From NCBI RefSeq assembly GCF_015689335.1, contig NZ_CP065053.1, positions 744,001-808,000 on the forward strand: a stretch of DNA of 64,000 bases. The letters run 5' to 3'. The notes below the pieces were generated by a model. The model searched no databases, was not told the DNA's origin, and saw only the letters and a list, made by a program, of their open reading frames with translations. The stretch is from Massilia antarctica. GTDB taxonomy: Bacteria; Pseudomonadota; Gammaproteobacteria; Burkholderiales; Burkholderiaceae_D. Positions 57,051 through 64,000 of the stretch are shown one piece after another. The stretch's first letter is position 1. Each line of letters opens with the position of its first letter. The translations under genes and the position numbers were made by a program.

Positions 57051-58196
57051 ATGACCGCCATCGCACCCGCCCCATCCGGGCGCATCGCCGCCATCGATGC
57101 GATGCGCGGCCTGATCATCCTGATCATGACGCTCGACCACGCGCGCGAAACCTTCTTCCTGCACCGCCAGGTCGGCGACCCGATGGACCTGGCCACGACC
57201 GAGCCGTCGCTATTTTTCAGCCGCCTGGCGGCGCACTTCTGCGCGCCGATGTTCGTGTTCCTCACCGGCCTGTCGGCCTGGCTGTACGCCAATCCGCCGT
57301 CCGGTCCGCGCAGCCCGCGCGGCTTTTTGCTCAAGCGCGGCCTGCTCCTGATCGTGTTGGAACTGGTGTTCGTGAATTTTGCGTGGGCCGGCCGCTTTCC
57401 GCCGCCGGTGCTGTACTTGCAGGTGATCTGGGTGATCGGCCTGTCGATGATCGCGCTGGCCCTGCTGCACAAGGTGCCGCTGCGCTGGCTGGCACTGCTC
57501 GGCGCCGTGATCGTGGCCGGCCACAATGCCTTGTCCTTCCCCGGACTGGAACCGGGCAGCCTGGCGCACGCCGCGTGGACAGTGCTGGAGCAGCGCGGCT
57601 TCCTGGTGAGCGAGGGCGCGACCCGGGTCAAGATCAGTTATCCGGTGCTGGCGTGGATCGGGGTGATTTTGCTCGGCTACGCCACCGGTCCCCTGTTTTC
57701 AACAACGGTGCAGCCGCCGGCGCGGCGCCGCATCCTGCTGCTCGCCGGGGCGGCCTGCCTGCTGCTGCTTGCGCTGCTGCGCGGTTTTAACATCTATGGC
57801 GAAACGCGGCCGTGGACCGTGCAGGCCGACCTGCTGCACACAATCATGTCGTTCCTGAATCTGACCAAGTATCCGCCCTCGCTCAATTTCCTGCTGATGA
57901 CGCTCGGCGTGGGGATGCTGGCACTGGCATGGATGGAAGTGGCGAGCCGGCGCGTGGTGGCCTTCTGCGCCACCTTCGGCGGGGTGCCGCTGTTTTACTA
58001 CCTGGCGCACCTGTATCTGCTGCTGGCGCTGCGCGGCCTGACGGCGGCCATGTCGAACGGCCAGGCGCACCGGGCGGACGGCATCGGAGAAGTGTGGGTG
58101 TGGGCGCTGGCCGTGATCGCGGCGCTGTACTACCCGTGCCGCTGGTTCGGGCACTACAAGCGCTCCAGCGGCCGCGCGTGGGTGCGCTACCTGTAA
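57051..58196 (+). CDS. DUF1624 / heparan-alpha-glucosaminide acetyltransferase-like membrane protein
   Basis: 381 residues, about ten membrane helices. Begins with RIAAIDAMRGLIILIMTLDHARETF, the conserved start of DUF1624 / HGSNAT-like acyltransferases, with an Asp-His in LDHAR as the likely functional pair. Such proteins may transfer acetyl groups across the membrane, but bacterial members are little studied. It starts 8 bases after the TonB receptor gene and is probably in its operon. Its stop lies 8 bases from the stop of the convergent cyanophycinase gene. Confidence 0.85.
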   Translation: MTAIAPAPSGRIAAIDAMRGLIILIMTLDHARETFFLHRQVGDPMDLATTEPSLFFSRLAAHFCAPMFVFLTGLSAWLYANPPSGPRSPRGFLLKRGLLLIVLELVFVNFAWAGRFPPPVLYLQVIWVIGLSMIALALLHKVPLRWLALLGAVIVAGHNALSFPGLEPGSLAHAAWTVLEQRGFLVSEGATRVKISYPVLAWIGVILLGYATGPLFSTTVQPPARRRILLLAGAACLLLLALLRGFNIYGETRPWTVQADLLHTIMSFLNLTKYPPSLNFLLMTLGVGMLALAWMEVASRRVVAFCATFGGVPLFYYLAHLYLLLALRGLTAAMSNGQAHRADGIGEVWVWALAVIAALYYPCRWFGHYKRSSGRAWVRYL

Positions 58197-58204
58197 GCAG
58201 CCGC

Positions 58205-59446
58205 TTACTTGTACTGGTACAGCGGCTGGCGGATCAGGATCGGCAGCACGTCGAGGCGGATGTTGAAGACCGAATAGGTATCCGAAATGGCCGACATATA
58301 GCCGACGCTGTCCTTGGTGCGGCTGAAGCGGAACTCGAAACCCAGTTCCGGTTGCAGGTCGCGCGGGCTGCCCAGGGTCAGGCCGATGGCGTCGGTCTGG
58401 TCGCTGTCGATCAGGCGGTGCATCAGGTCCACCACCGTCGTGTTACCGAGGATATCGGCGAAAAACAGCGGGCCGCGGTAATACGGCGCGGCCGGATCGA
58501 GCTTGTTGGCCAGTTTTTCGCGCGATGGCGTAAATACCCCGCTCAACAGATTGAAACGGTCGCCGTTATCGAGGTAACTGAGTTTGGCATTGCTGACATT
58601 GAAGTCGCCCGGCGTGGCGGTGGCGCTATTGAGGTCGATCAGCAGCGCGCCCTTGTAGCCGAGCACCTCGACGTCGCGGTTGCCGTGAATGATCATCGAC
58701 GTGTTCTCGTCGATCCCCAGTCCCATCTTGTAGCCCTTGGCCAGCATGGCAGGCAGCATGCGCCCGAAGCGCCCGCGCACCAGCAAGTGCTGGTCCACGA
58801 ACACGTCCTTGCCGATGAAGCCCAGGCCCGGCGCCAGTTCCATGCCGTCGGCCACGCCGCGCTTGAGGGTGGAGAGCACCGAATTGACATCGTAGAACAT
58901 GGTGCTGCTCATGATCGCCGCGCCGGCGCTGGTGCCGGCGATGACGCCGCCGTTGCGGTACATGGACCACAGCGCGTCGAGCACCAGGGAGCTGCTGCCA
59001 TCTTTTTTGCGTAGCGCTTCGATGATGCGGGCCTGGTTGCCGCCGACGAAATAGGCGCCGTCGGCATGGCGCACCGCATCGGCCAGCACCGGATCGTTGG
59101 CAGCGACACGGTAGTCGACGCCTTCCAGCTTGACGGCGACCGGCACGACAAAGGCGTCGGCGCCGTAGGAGTTGAGCACTTCGACGTTGTTCTTGCCGGC
59201 GACATCAGGGCTGGCCGAGGCCGAGCCGAAAACGGCGATGCGCGCCCCCGGACCACCCGCCAGTTCGACGATGCGCTTCCACACCGCCGCGTTCTCGCCG
59301 CGCAGCGCGCCGCCGATGATCACCAGCGAGCCTTTCGGTCCGCCCGCCGGCACGGAAGGCGCCGGCGCCGGGGCGGCCTGCGCCTGGCCCGCCGCCAGCA
59401 GGACAAGGATCAGGAACTGTACATATCGGCGGGCCAGGGTCAGCAT
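58205..59446 (-). CDS. Secreted cyanophycinase (peptidase S51)
   Basis: 413 residues; signal peptide about 1-24 (ending AQAA|PAP). The S51 serine peptidase core is present: GSLVIIGGALRGENAAVW at the start, nucleophile Ser173 in IAGTSAGAAIMSS, and GLGIDENTSMIIHG. Cyanophycinases cut cyanophycin (poly-Asp with Arg side chains) into beta-Asp-Arg dipeptides; extracellular forms (CphE-like) allow use of the polymer from outside. The C-terminal 130 residues are an extra domain. Divergent from the M14 deacylase and YfcC carrier genes, which could handle its products. Confidence 0.9.
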   Translation of the reverse strand: MLTLARRYVQFLILVLLAAGQAQAAPAPAPSVPAGGPKGSLVIIGGALRGENAAVWKRIVELAGGPGARIAVFGSASASPDVAGKNNVEVLNSYGADAFVVPVAVKLEGVDYRVAANDPVLADAVRHADGAYFVGGNQARIIEALRKKDGSSSLVLDALWSMYRNGGVIAGTSAGAAIMSSTMFYDVNSVLSTLKRGVADGMELAPGLGFIGKDVFVDQHLLVRGRFGRMLPAMLAKGYKMGLGIDENTSMIIHGNRDVEVLGYKGALLIDLNSATATPGDFNVSNAKLSYLDNGDRFNLLSGVFTPSREKLANKLDPAAPYYRGPLFFADILGNTTVVDLMHRLIDSDQTDAIGLTLGSPRDLQPELGFEFRFSRTKDSVGYMSAISDTYSVFNIRLDVLPILIRQPLYQYK

Positions 59447-59622
59447 CGGAGGTTCTTCCTTTATTCGGTAGGTCGGGCTGCGGAGAGCGCGCGCAGCCGG
59501 TGTTTTGTGCAGGCAAGATGATACCCTGTGCCGAAATAATATGTCGTATTCCAGAAATGCACCCGGCGCGGCGGCGGCTTTTTATGCCACACTTCCGCTA
59601 ACGTCATTTCACGGTCCCGACC

Positions 59623-60741
59623 ATGCAAGCAAACATCCATCGCATCTCCCTGGAGGACAGCAGCATGTCCTCGCAACTGGCCAGCTTCCATTTCGGTGCG
59701 CCGGGCACCGGCAAGAAGGTCTATATCCAGGCCGCGCTGCACGCCGACGAAGTGCCGCCCATGCTGGTGTCGCAGTTCTTGCGCACCGAACTGCTGGCGC
59801 TGGAGGCGGCCGGCAGCATCCGCGGCGAAATCATCCTGGTCCCGGCGGCCAATCCGATCGGGCTGGCCCAGGCCATCCACGGCGCGCCATTCGGCCGCTT
59901 TGACCTCTCGACCGGCACCAATTTCAACCGCGCCTACAAGCATGTGGCCGAGGATTTGAAAACCTCGCTCGAAGGCTTGCTCGGGCCGGACGCCGACGCC
60001 AACGTGGCCCTGATCCGCGCCCATGCGCGCGATTCGGTCGGCGCCTGGCAGCCGAAAACCGACGCCGATGCGCTCAAGAAGATCCTGCTGGGGATGGCCA
60101 TCGACGCCGACATCGTGCTCGATCTGCACTGCGATAACGAGGCGGTACTGCATATTTACGCAGGCACCCCGCTGGCCGAGGCGGTGGCACCGCTGTCGGC
60201 GCTGATGCAGGCGCACGCGGTGCTGCTGGCGCTCGAAGCGGGCGAGGAACCGTTCGACGAAGCCTGCAGCCGCCTGTGGTGGGACCTGGCGGCACACTTC
60301 GGCCCGGCCTTTCCGATTCCGGCGGCCTGCCTGTCGACCACCGTGGAGCTGCGCGGCGAGATGGACGTGAGCTACGAACTGGCCCAGCGCGACGCGCGCG
60401 CGCTTCTGCAATTCCTGGCGCATGCCGGCGTGCTGGCGGTGGCGCCGCCCGCGCTGCCCGAACCCCTGTGCGCACCGACGCCGCTCGAAGGCGTGGAACC
60501 GATCGCCGCGCCGCACGCCGGCGTGGTGGTGTTCCTCAAGCAGCTGGGAGATAAGGTCAAGGCTGGCGACACGATCGCCGACCTGGTCGAACCAGTGAGC
60601 GGACGCACCACGACCTTGCGCTGCAGTGTCGACGGCGTGTTCTTCGCCCGCACCGCGCACCGCCATCTGCTGCGCGGCATGGCGGTCGGTAAGATCGCAG
60701 GACCAGTGGCTTTCCGCGCCGGAAAGCTGCTGAGCCAATGA
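59623..60741 (+). CDS. Succinylglutamate desuccinylase / aspartoacylase-family metal hydrolase (M14)
   Basis: 372 residues. The zinc site is visible: QAALHADEVPP (His and Glu), a later His in LDLHCDNEAVLH, and catalytic Glu in TTVELRGEMDV. C-terminal about 100 residues form a small biotinyl-lipoyl-like beta domain (AAPHAGVVVFLKQLGDKVKAGD). The family removes acyl or aminoacyl groups from amino acids or deacylates side chains. A second possible start at 59665 has GGAGG eight bases before it, but the longer form matches family length. The stop overlaps the carrier gene start by four bases. Confidence 0.87.
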   Translation: MQANIHRISLEDSSMSSQLASFHFGAPGTGKKVYIQAALHADEVPPMLVSQFLRTELLALEAAGSIRGEIILVPAANPIGLAQAIHGAPFGRFDLSTGTNFNRAYKHVAEDLKTSLEGLLGPDADANVALIRAHARDSVGAWQPKTDADALKKILLGMAIDADIVLDLHCDNEAVLHIYAGTPLAEAVAPLSALMQAHAVLLALEAGEEPFDEACSRLWWDLAAHFGPAFPIPAACLSTTVELRGEMDVSYELAQRDARALLQFLAHAGVLAVAPPALPEPLCAPTPLEGVEPIAAPHAGVVVFLKQLGDKVKAGDTIADLVEPVSGRTTTLRCSVDGVFFARTAHRHLLRGMAVGKIAGPVAFRAGKLLSQ

Positions 60742-62123
60742 AACTGCGCATCCCCAATACCTTCGTCCTGCTGTTTTTAATCCTGGCGATGATCGCCGTG
60801 GCCACCTGGCTGGTGCCGGGCGGGCAGTACGGGACCGTTCTGGTCGATGGCAAGCCGCGCATCGATCCGGCCTCCTTCCACTACGTGCAGAGTAATCCGC
60901 AGGGTTTCGTGGCGCTGATGATGGCGCCGATCAAAGGCTTCAAGGAAGCCGCCCAGATCATCGGCTTCGTGCTGATCGTCGGCGGCGCATTCGCGGTGCT
61001 GCAAAAGACCGAGGCGCTCGACGCGATGATCCGCAGCGTGGCGCGCGCGCATACCCATTCGGCCTTCGTGCGGGCGATGCTCATTCCGGTGTTCGTGACC
61101 ATCTTCTCGCTGGGCGGGGCCACCTTCGGCATGAGCGAGGAGTCGATTCCGTTCGTGCTCATTTTCGTGCCGCTGGCGCTCGCCCTGGGGTACGACTCGG
61201 TCATCGGGGTATCGATTCCTTTTCTCAGCGCGCAGGTGGGCTTCGCGGCCGCCTTCCTCAATCCCTTCAATGTGGGCGTGGCGCAGAATATCGCCGGGAT
61301 CGAAATGTTTTCGGGGGTCGGCTACCGCCTGATCGTCTGGTTCGTGGCGACCGCGCTCACCATCGGGTTCCTGATGTGGTATGCGGCGCGCATCAAGCAG
61401 GACCCGACGCGCAGCCCCACCTACGCGCTCGATATCGACAAGCGCAAGGAGAGCAGCGCGGCCCTCGGCGAGCTGACCGGCATGACGCTAACCCACGCCA
61501 CGGTGCTGCTGCTGTTCGTCGGCTTCATGGCGGCCATGGTGGTCGGCGTGATCAAGTACGGCTGGTATATCAACGAGATCGCCGCGCTGTTCCTGGTGAT
61601 GGCGATCGCGGTCGGCGTGATCGGGCGGCTCGACAGCGACGCCTTCGTCGGCGCTTTCCTGCACGGCGCGCGCGACCTGGTGGGCACCGCGCTGGTGATC
61701 GCCCTGGCGCGCGGCACCATGATCCTGGCGCAGGATGCCAAGATCATCGACACTATGCTGCATTCGCTGGTGCCGCTGGTGCAATCGGCCAATCCCGTGT
61801 TCGCGGCGCAGAAAATGTTCGTTATCCAGACGGTGATTAACTTCTTTCTTCACTCGGGGACGGGGCAGGCCGCGCTGACCATGCCGGTCATGGCGCCGCT
61901 GGCGGACCTGGTGGGCATCACGCGCCAGACCGCGGTGCTGGCGTTCCAGCTCGGGGAATTGACCTTGCCGATGATTCCCACATCGGGCGTGACGGTGGGG
62001 GTGCTGGCATTGGCGCGCATTCCGTGGCTGACCTGGGCCAAGTGGATGGTACCGCTGCAGCTGGCGTATTTTGTGATGGCGCTGCTGTTGCTGATTCCGC
62101 CGTGTTTGATGAACTGGAGCTGA
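60738..62123 (+). CDS. YfcC / DcuC-like basic amino acid or C4-dicarboxylate carrier
   Basis: 461 residues, about 12 membrane helices. Begins MKLRIPNTFVLLFLILAMIA and contains VPGGQYG, GGATFGMSEESIPFVLIFVPL, FLNPFNVGVAQNIAGI and HSGTGQAALTMPVMAPLADL, all typical of the YfcC/ArcD-like (Pfam DcuC superfamily) group. Members are annotated as basic amino acid antiporters, but few were tested. It is coupled to the M14 hydrolase by an ATGA overlap, and the two face away from a secreted cyanophycinase gene. Uptake of Arg, Asp or a beta-Asp-Arg-derived product is plausible but unproven. Confidence 0.85.
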   Translation: MKLRIPNTFVLLFLILAMIAVATWLVPGGQYGTVLVDGKPRIDPASFHYVQSNPQGFVALMMAPIKGFKEAAQIIGFVLIVGGAFAVLQKTEALDAMIRSVARAHTHSAFVRAMLIPVFVTIFSLGGATFGMSEESIPFVLIFVPLALALGYDSVIGVSIPFLSAQVGFAAAFLNPFNVGVAQNIAGIEMFSGVGYRLIVWFVATALTIGFLMWYAARIKQDPTRSPTYALDIDKRKESSAALGELTGMTLTHATVLLLFVGFMAAMVVGVIKYGWYINEIAALFLVMAIAVGVIGRLDSDAFVGAFLHGARDLVGTALVIALARGTMILAQDAKIIDTMLHSLVPLVQSANPVFAAQKMFVIQTVINFFLHSGTGQAALTMPVMAPLADLVGITRQTAVLAFQLGELTLPMIPTSGVTVGVLALARIPWLTWAKWMVPLQLAYFVMALLLLIPPCLMNWS

Positions 62124-62170
62124 CCGTAGCGCCGTAAAACGTCGGTGGCTGACGCCATTAAGCCGCTAAA

Positions 62171-62295
62171 CTCAAAACCGTCGTTCCCGCGCAGGCGGGA
62201 ACCCAATTTCGTTGAGCCGGTGACTACGCTACAAACTTGGGTTCCCGCCTGCGCGGGAAGTCGTTTCTGCCAATGGCAGGAACGACGGTTTTGAG
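62171..62295. repeat. Composite REP-like palindrome between convergent genes
   Basis: The left arm (62171-62206), starting CTCAAAACCGTCGTTCCCGC and ending with GGGAACCCAA, is answered by TTGGGTTCCCGCCTGCGCGG at 62237 and by AACGACGGTTTTGAG at 62281-62295. Between these right-hand parts 21 bases with TCTGCCAATGGCAGGA are inserted. A further GAACGACGGTTTTAAG fragment lies at 62311. It belongs to the same family as 18.6 and 42.66 kb and lies between the YfcC and GNAT genes. Confidence 0.8.
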
Positions 62296-62346
62296 CGTAA
62301 CGTTCTGCTAGAACGACGGTTTTAAGGGTGACGACTCACCAGACAC

Positions 62347-62383
<37 letters not shown>

Positions 62384-62409
62384 GCCGCAGTGCCGTCAAT
62401 CGAGCATAT

Positions 62410-62835
62410 CTAACTGACGTAGATATTCGGGAAATACCGCTCCATCAGCGATTCCGGCCGCTGCGGTGACGTAAATCCAAACTGCGCATACAGCGCATGC
62501 GCGTCGCCCGTGGCCAGCATCAGCCTGCGCAAGCCCTTCAAACTCGGATGCGCCAGCACGGCTTTCATCAACTCCTTGCTGTAACCGCGCCCGCGGTACT
62601 CCGGGATCACAAACACATCCACCAAGTTACCAAAAGTCGCAAAATCGGTGACCACCCGCGCAAACGCCACCTGGCGTCCGTCCACGTACCCCCCGAAACA
62701 CAGGGAGTTCTCGATCGCGCGCTCCACCACCGGTCGCGAAATGCCGATGGCCCATGTCGACTGCTCGCTGAGGAAGCGATAAATTAACGGGACATCGAGC
62801 TGCGAGCGGTCGGTACTGATCTGTAAATTGGACAT
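62410..62835 (-). CDS. GNAT-family N-acetyltransferase
   Basis: 141 residues from the ATG at 62835 (MSNLQISTDRSQLDVPLIYR), the usual start; an open frame extends to 62979 but lies over the promoter side of argH. Motif A of the acetyl-CoA site is clear: LVDVFVIPEYRGRGYSKELM (about 72-91), followed by LMLATGDAHALYAQFGF. This matches small GNAT proteins often annotated as acetyltransferases of unknown substrate. It stands divergent from argH. Confidence 0.88.
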   Translation of the reverse strand: MSNLQISTDRSQLDVPLIYRFLSEQSTWAIGISRPVVERAIENSLCFGGYVDGRQVAFARVVTDFATFGNLVDVFVIPEYRGRGYSKELMKAVLAHPSLKGLRRLMLATGDAHALYAQFGFTSPQRPESLMERYFPNIYVS

Positions 62836-62992
62836 GGCTGGGCGCATCCCTTTAAAAGAAACAATTCTACCTTCGTTCGCCGCGAGCGCAAGGGCCGCGC
62901 GCGAATTCGGAACACCTGCGCAACCCCCAACACGAATTGCCCGCAGCCTGCTTTCCTTGTTTATAATCAGGTAACGCAAAGGAACTCTTCAC

Positions 62993-64000
62993 ATGACCGC
63001 ACAACTTTCAAAGAAGGGCGAAGCCTGGTCGGCGCGCTTTTCCGAACCTGTCTCCGACCTCGTCAAACGCTATACCGCTTCCGTCTTTTTCGATAAACGC
63101 CTGGCCCTGTTCGACATCGCCGGCTCGCTCGCGCACGCCGAGATGCTGGCCGCCCAACAGATCATCAGCGCCGGCGACCGCGCAGAGATCGAGCGCGGCA
63201 TGGCCCAGATCAAGGGCGAGATCGAAGCGGGCAGCTTCGAGTGGCTGCTCGACCTGGAAGACGTCCACCTGAATATCGAAAAGCGCCTGACCGAACTGGT
63301 TGGCGACGCCGGCAAGCGCCTGCACACCGGACGCTCGCGCAACGACCAGGTGGCCACCGACATCCGCCTGTACGTACGCGCCGCCATCGACGACATCGTG
63401 GTGCTGCTCAACGGCCTGCGCCTTGCCCTGACCGACCTCGCCGAGCAACATGCCGACACCATCATGCCGGGCTTCACCCACATGCAGGTGGCCCAGCCGA
63501 TCACCTTCGGCCACCACATGCTGGCCTATGTCGAAATGTTCGGGCGCGACGTCGAACGCATGCAGGACGCCCGCAAGCGCGTCAACCGCCTGCCGCTGGG
63601 CGCCGCCGCGCTGGCCGGCACCACCTTCCCGATCGACCGCGAACGGGTGGCGCGCACGCTCGGCTTCGACGACGTCTGCCACAACTCGCTCGACGCCGTC
63701 TCGGACCGCGATTTCGCGATCGAGTTCTGCGCCGCCGGCGCCCTGGTCATGACGCACATCTCGCGCATGTCCGAAGAACTGGTGATCTGGATGAGTCCAC
63801 GGGTCGGCTTCATCGACATCGCCGACCGCTTCTGCACCGGTTCGTCGATCATGCCGCAAAAGAAAAACCCGGACGTGCCGGAACTGGCACGCGGTAAAAC
63901 CGGCCGTGTCTACGGCCACCTGACCGGCCTCCTGACTCTGATGAAAGGCCAGCCGCTGGCCTACAACAAGGATAACCAGGAAGACAAGGAGCCGCTGTTC
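62993..64000 (+). CDS. argH: Argininosuccinate lyase (3' end beyond window)
   Basis: 336 codons to the window edge, starting [20 protein letters not shown], with AAAGGAA as ribosome-binding site. Fumarase/aspartase superfamily elements: [45 protein letters not shown] (catalytic His) and the signature [12 protein letters not shown]. It splits argininosuccinate into arginine and fumarate, the last step of arginine synthesis. The full enzyme has about 460 residues, so roughly the last 125 are missing here. No arginine gene cluster is around it, as is usual in Burkholderiales. Confidence 0.97.
   Translation, partial: MTAQLSKKGEAWSARFSEPVSDLVKRYTASVFFDKRLALFDIAGSLAHAEMLAAQQIISAGDRAEIERGMAQIKGEIEAGSFEWLLDLEDVHLNIEKRLTELVGDAGKRLHTGRSRNDQVATDIRLYVRAAIDDIVVLLNGLRLALTDLAEQHADTIMPGFTHMQVAQPITFGHHMLAYVEMFGRDVERMQDARKRVNRLPLGAAALAGTTFPIDRERVARTLGFDDVCHNSLDAVSDRDFAIEFCAAGALVMTHISRMSEELVIWMSPRVGFIDIADRFCTGSSIMPQKKNPDVPELARGKTGRVYGHLTGLLTLMKGQPLAYNKDNQEDKEPLF

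Overview
This window looks like chromosome of a high-GC betaproteobacterium, most probably an Oxalobacteraceae (Massilia or Duganella-like). This is inferred from the gene order pilS / PP0621 family / ypjD near ffh, a Lys/Ala-rich SWIB-domain protein, DUF1841, paired small cytochromes c, and short dispersed hairpin repeats typical of such genomes. No rRNA, tRNA, CRISPR array, prophage or replication origin was seen.

Layout. 1-1.3 kb: the start of a PilS-like kinase, a PP0621-family protein and a CcsA/YpjD-like protein. 1.4-8.4 kb: a nitrate/sulfonate/taurine-type ABC importer, then two exported proteins of unknown role (a 730-aa helical protein and an NHL-type lipoprotein). 8.5-10.6 kb: ffh and the SWIB protein. 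10.7-15.4 kb: a small unknown protein, two tandem alkaline phosphatases (one a lipoprotein), a 570-bp unit bounded by inverted repeats, and a lytic transglycosylase. 15.4-18.6 kb: proS, rppH, DUF1841. 18.7-25 kb: a secreted amidohydrolase, a membrane-anchored AraC-type regulator, two cytochromes c, and a tightly overlapping MoxR ATPase / acetyltransferase / VWA operon.

25-40.2 kb is the accessory part. It holds a decayed IS5-type transposase, a 5'-truncated second copy of the nearby acetyltransferase gene, an intact ISL3-type insertion sequence with perfect 8-bp target duplications, an AT-rich stretch without clear genes, and a two-gene unit. That unit is a secreted 271-aa protein followed one base later by a 3603-aa RTX calcium-binding protein. 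No type I secretion genes are in the window. A 25-bp sequence occurs both just before the truncated acetyltransferase copy and in the terminator of the giant gene, so it brackets the block.

40.3-64 kb returns to ordinary high-GC chromosome. It carries a cation/proton antiporter with a YbdK-type ligase and a PuuD-like hydrolase; a response-regulator-like protein lacking the phospho-acceptor Asp; parE and parC on either side of a specialised Hsp70 (HscC type) plus a J-like protein; a Lys/Ala-rich exported protein; an M64 metallopeptidase; a Fur/Zur-type regulator next to a TonB siderophore receptor whose promoter carries two matching operator-like sites; a DUF1624 membrane protein; a secreted cyanophycinase divergent from an M14 deacylase and a YfcC-type carrier; a GNAT enzyme; and the start of argH.

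Two families of dispersed repeats stand out. One (core TTCCCGCGCAGGCGGGAA-like) lies in three gaps between convergent genes. The other is a 26-bp inverted repeat that forms a bare 52-bp palindrome at 46.8 kb and frames a 0.5-kb insert at 14.2-14.8 kb. Start codons were chosen from ribosome-binding sites, signal peptides and family length; exact starts remain inference.
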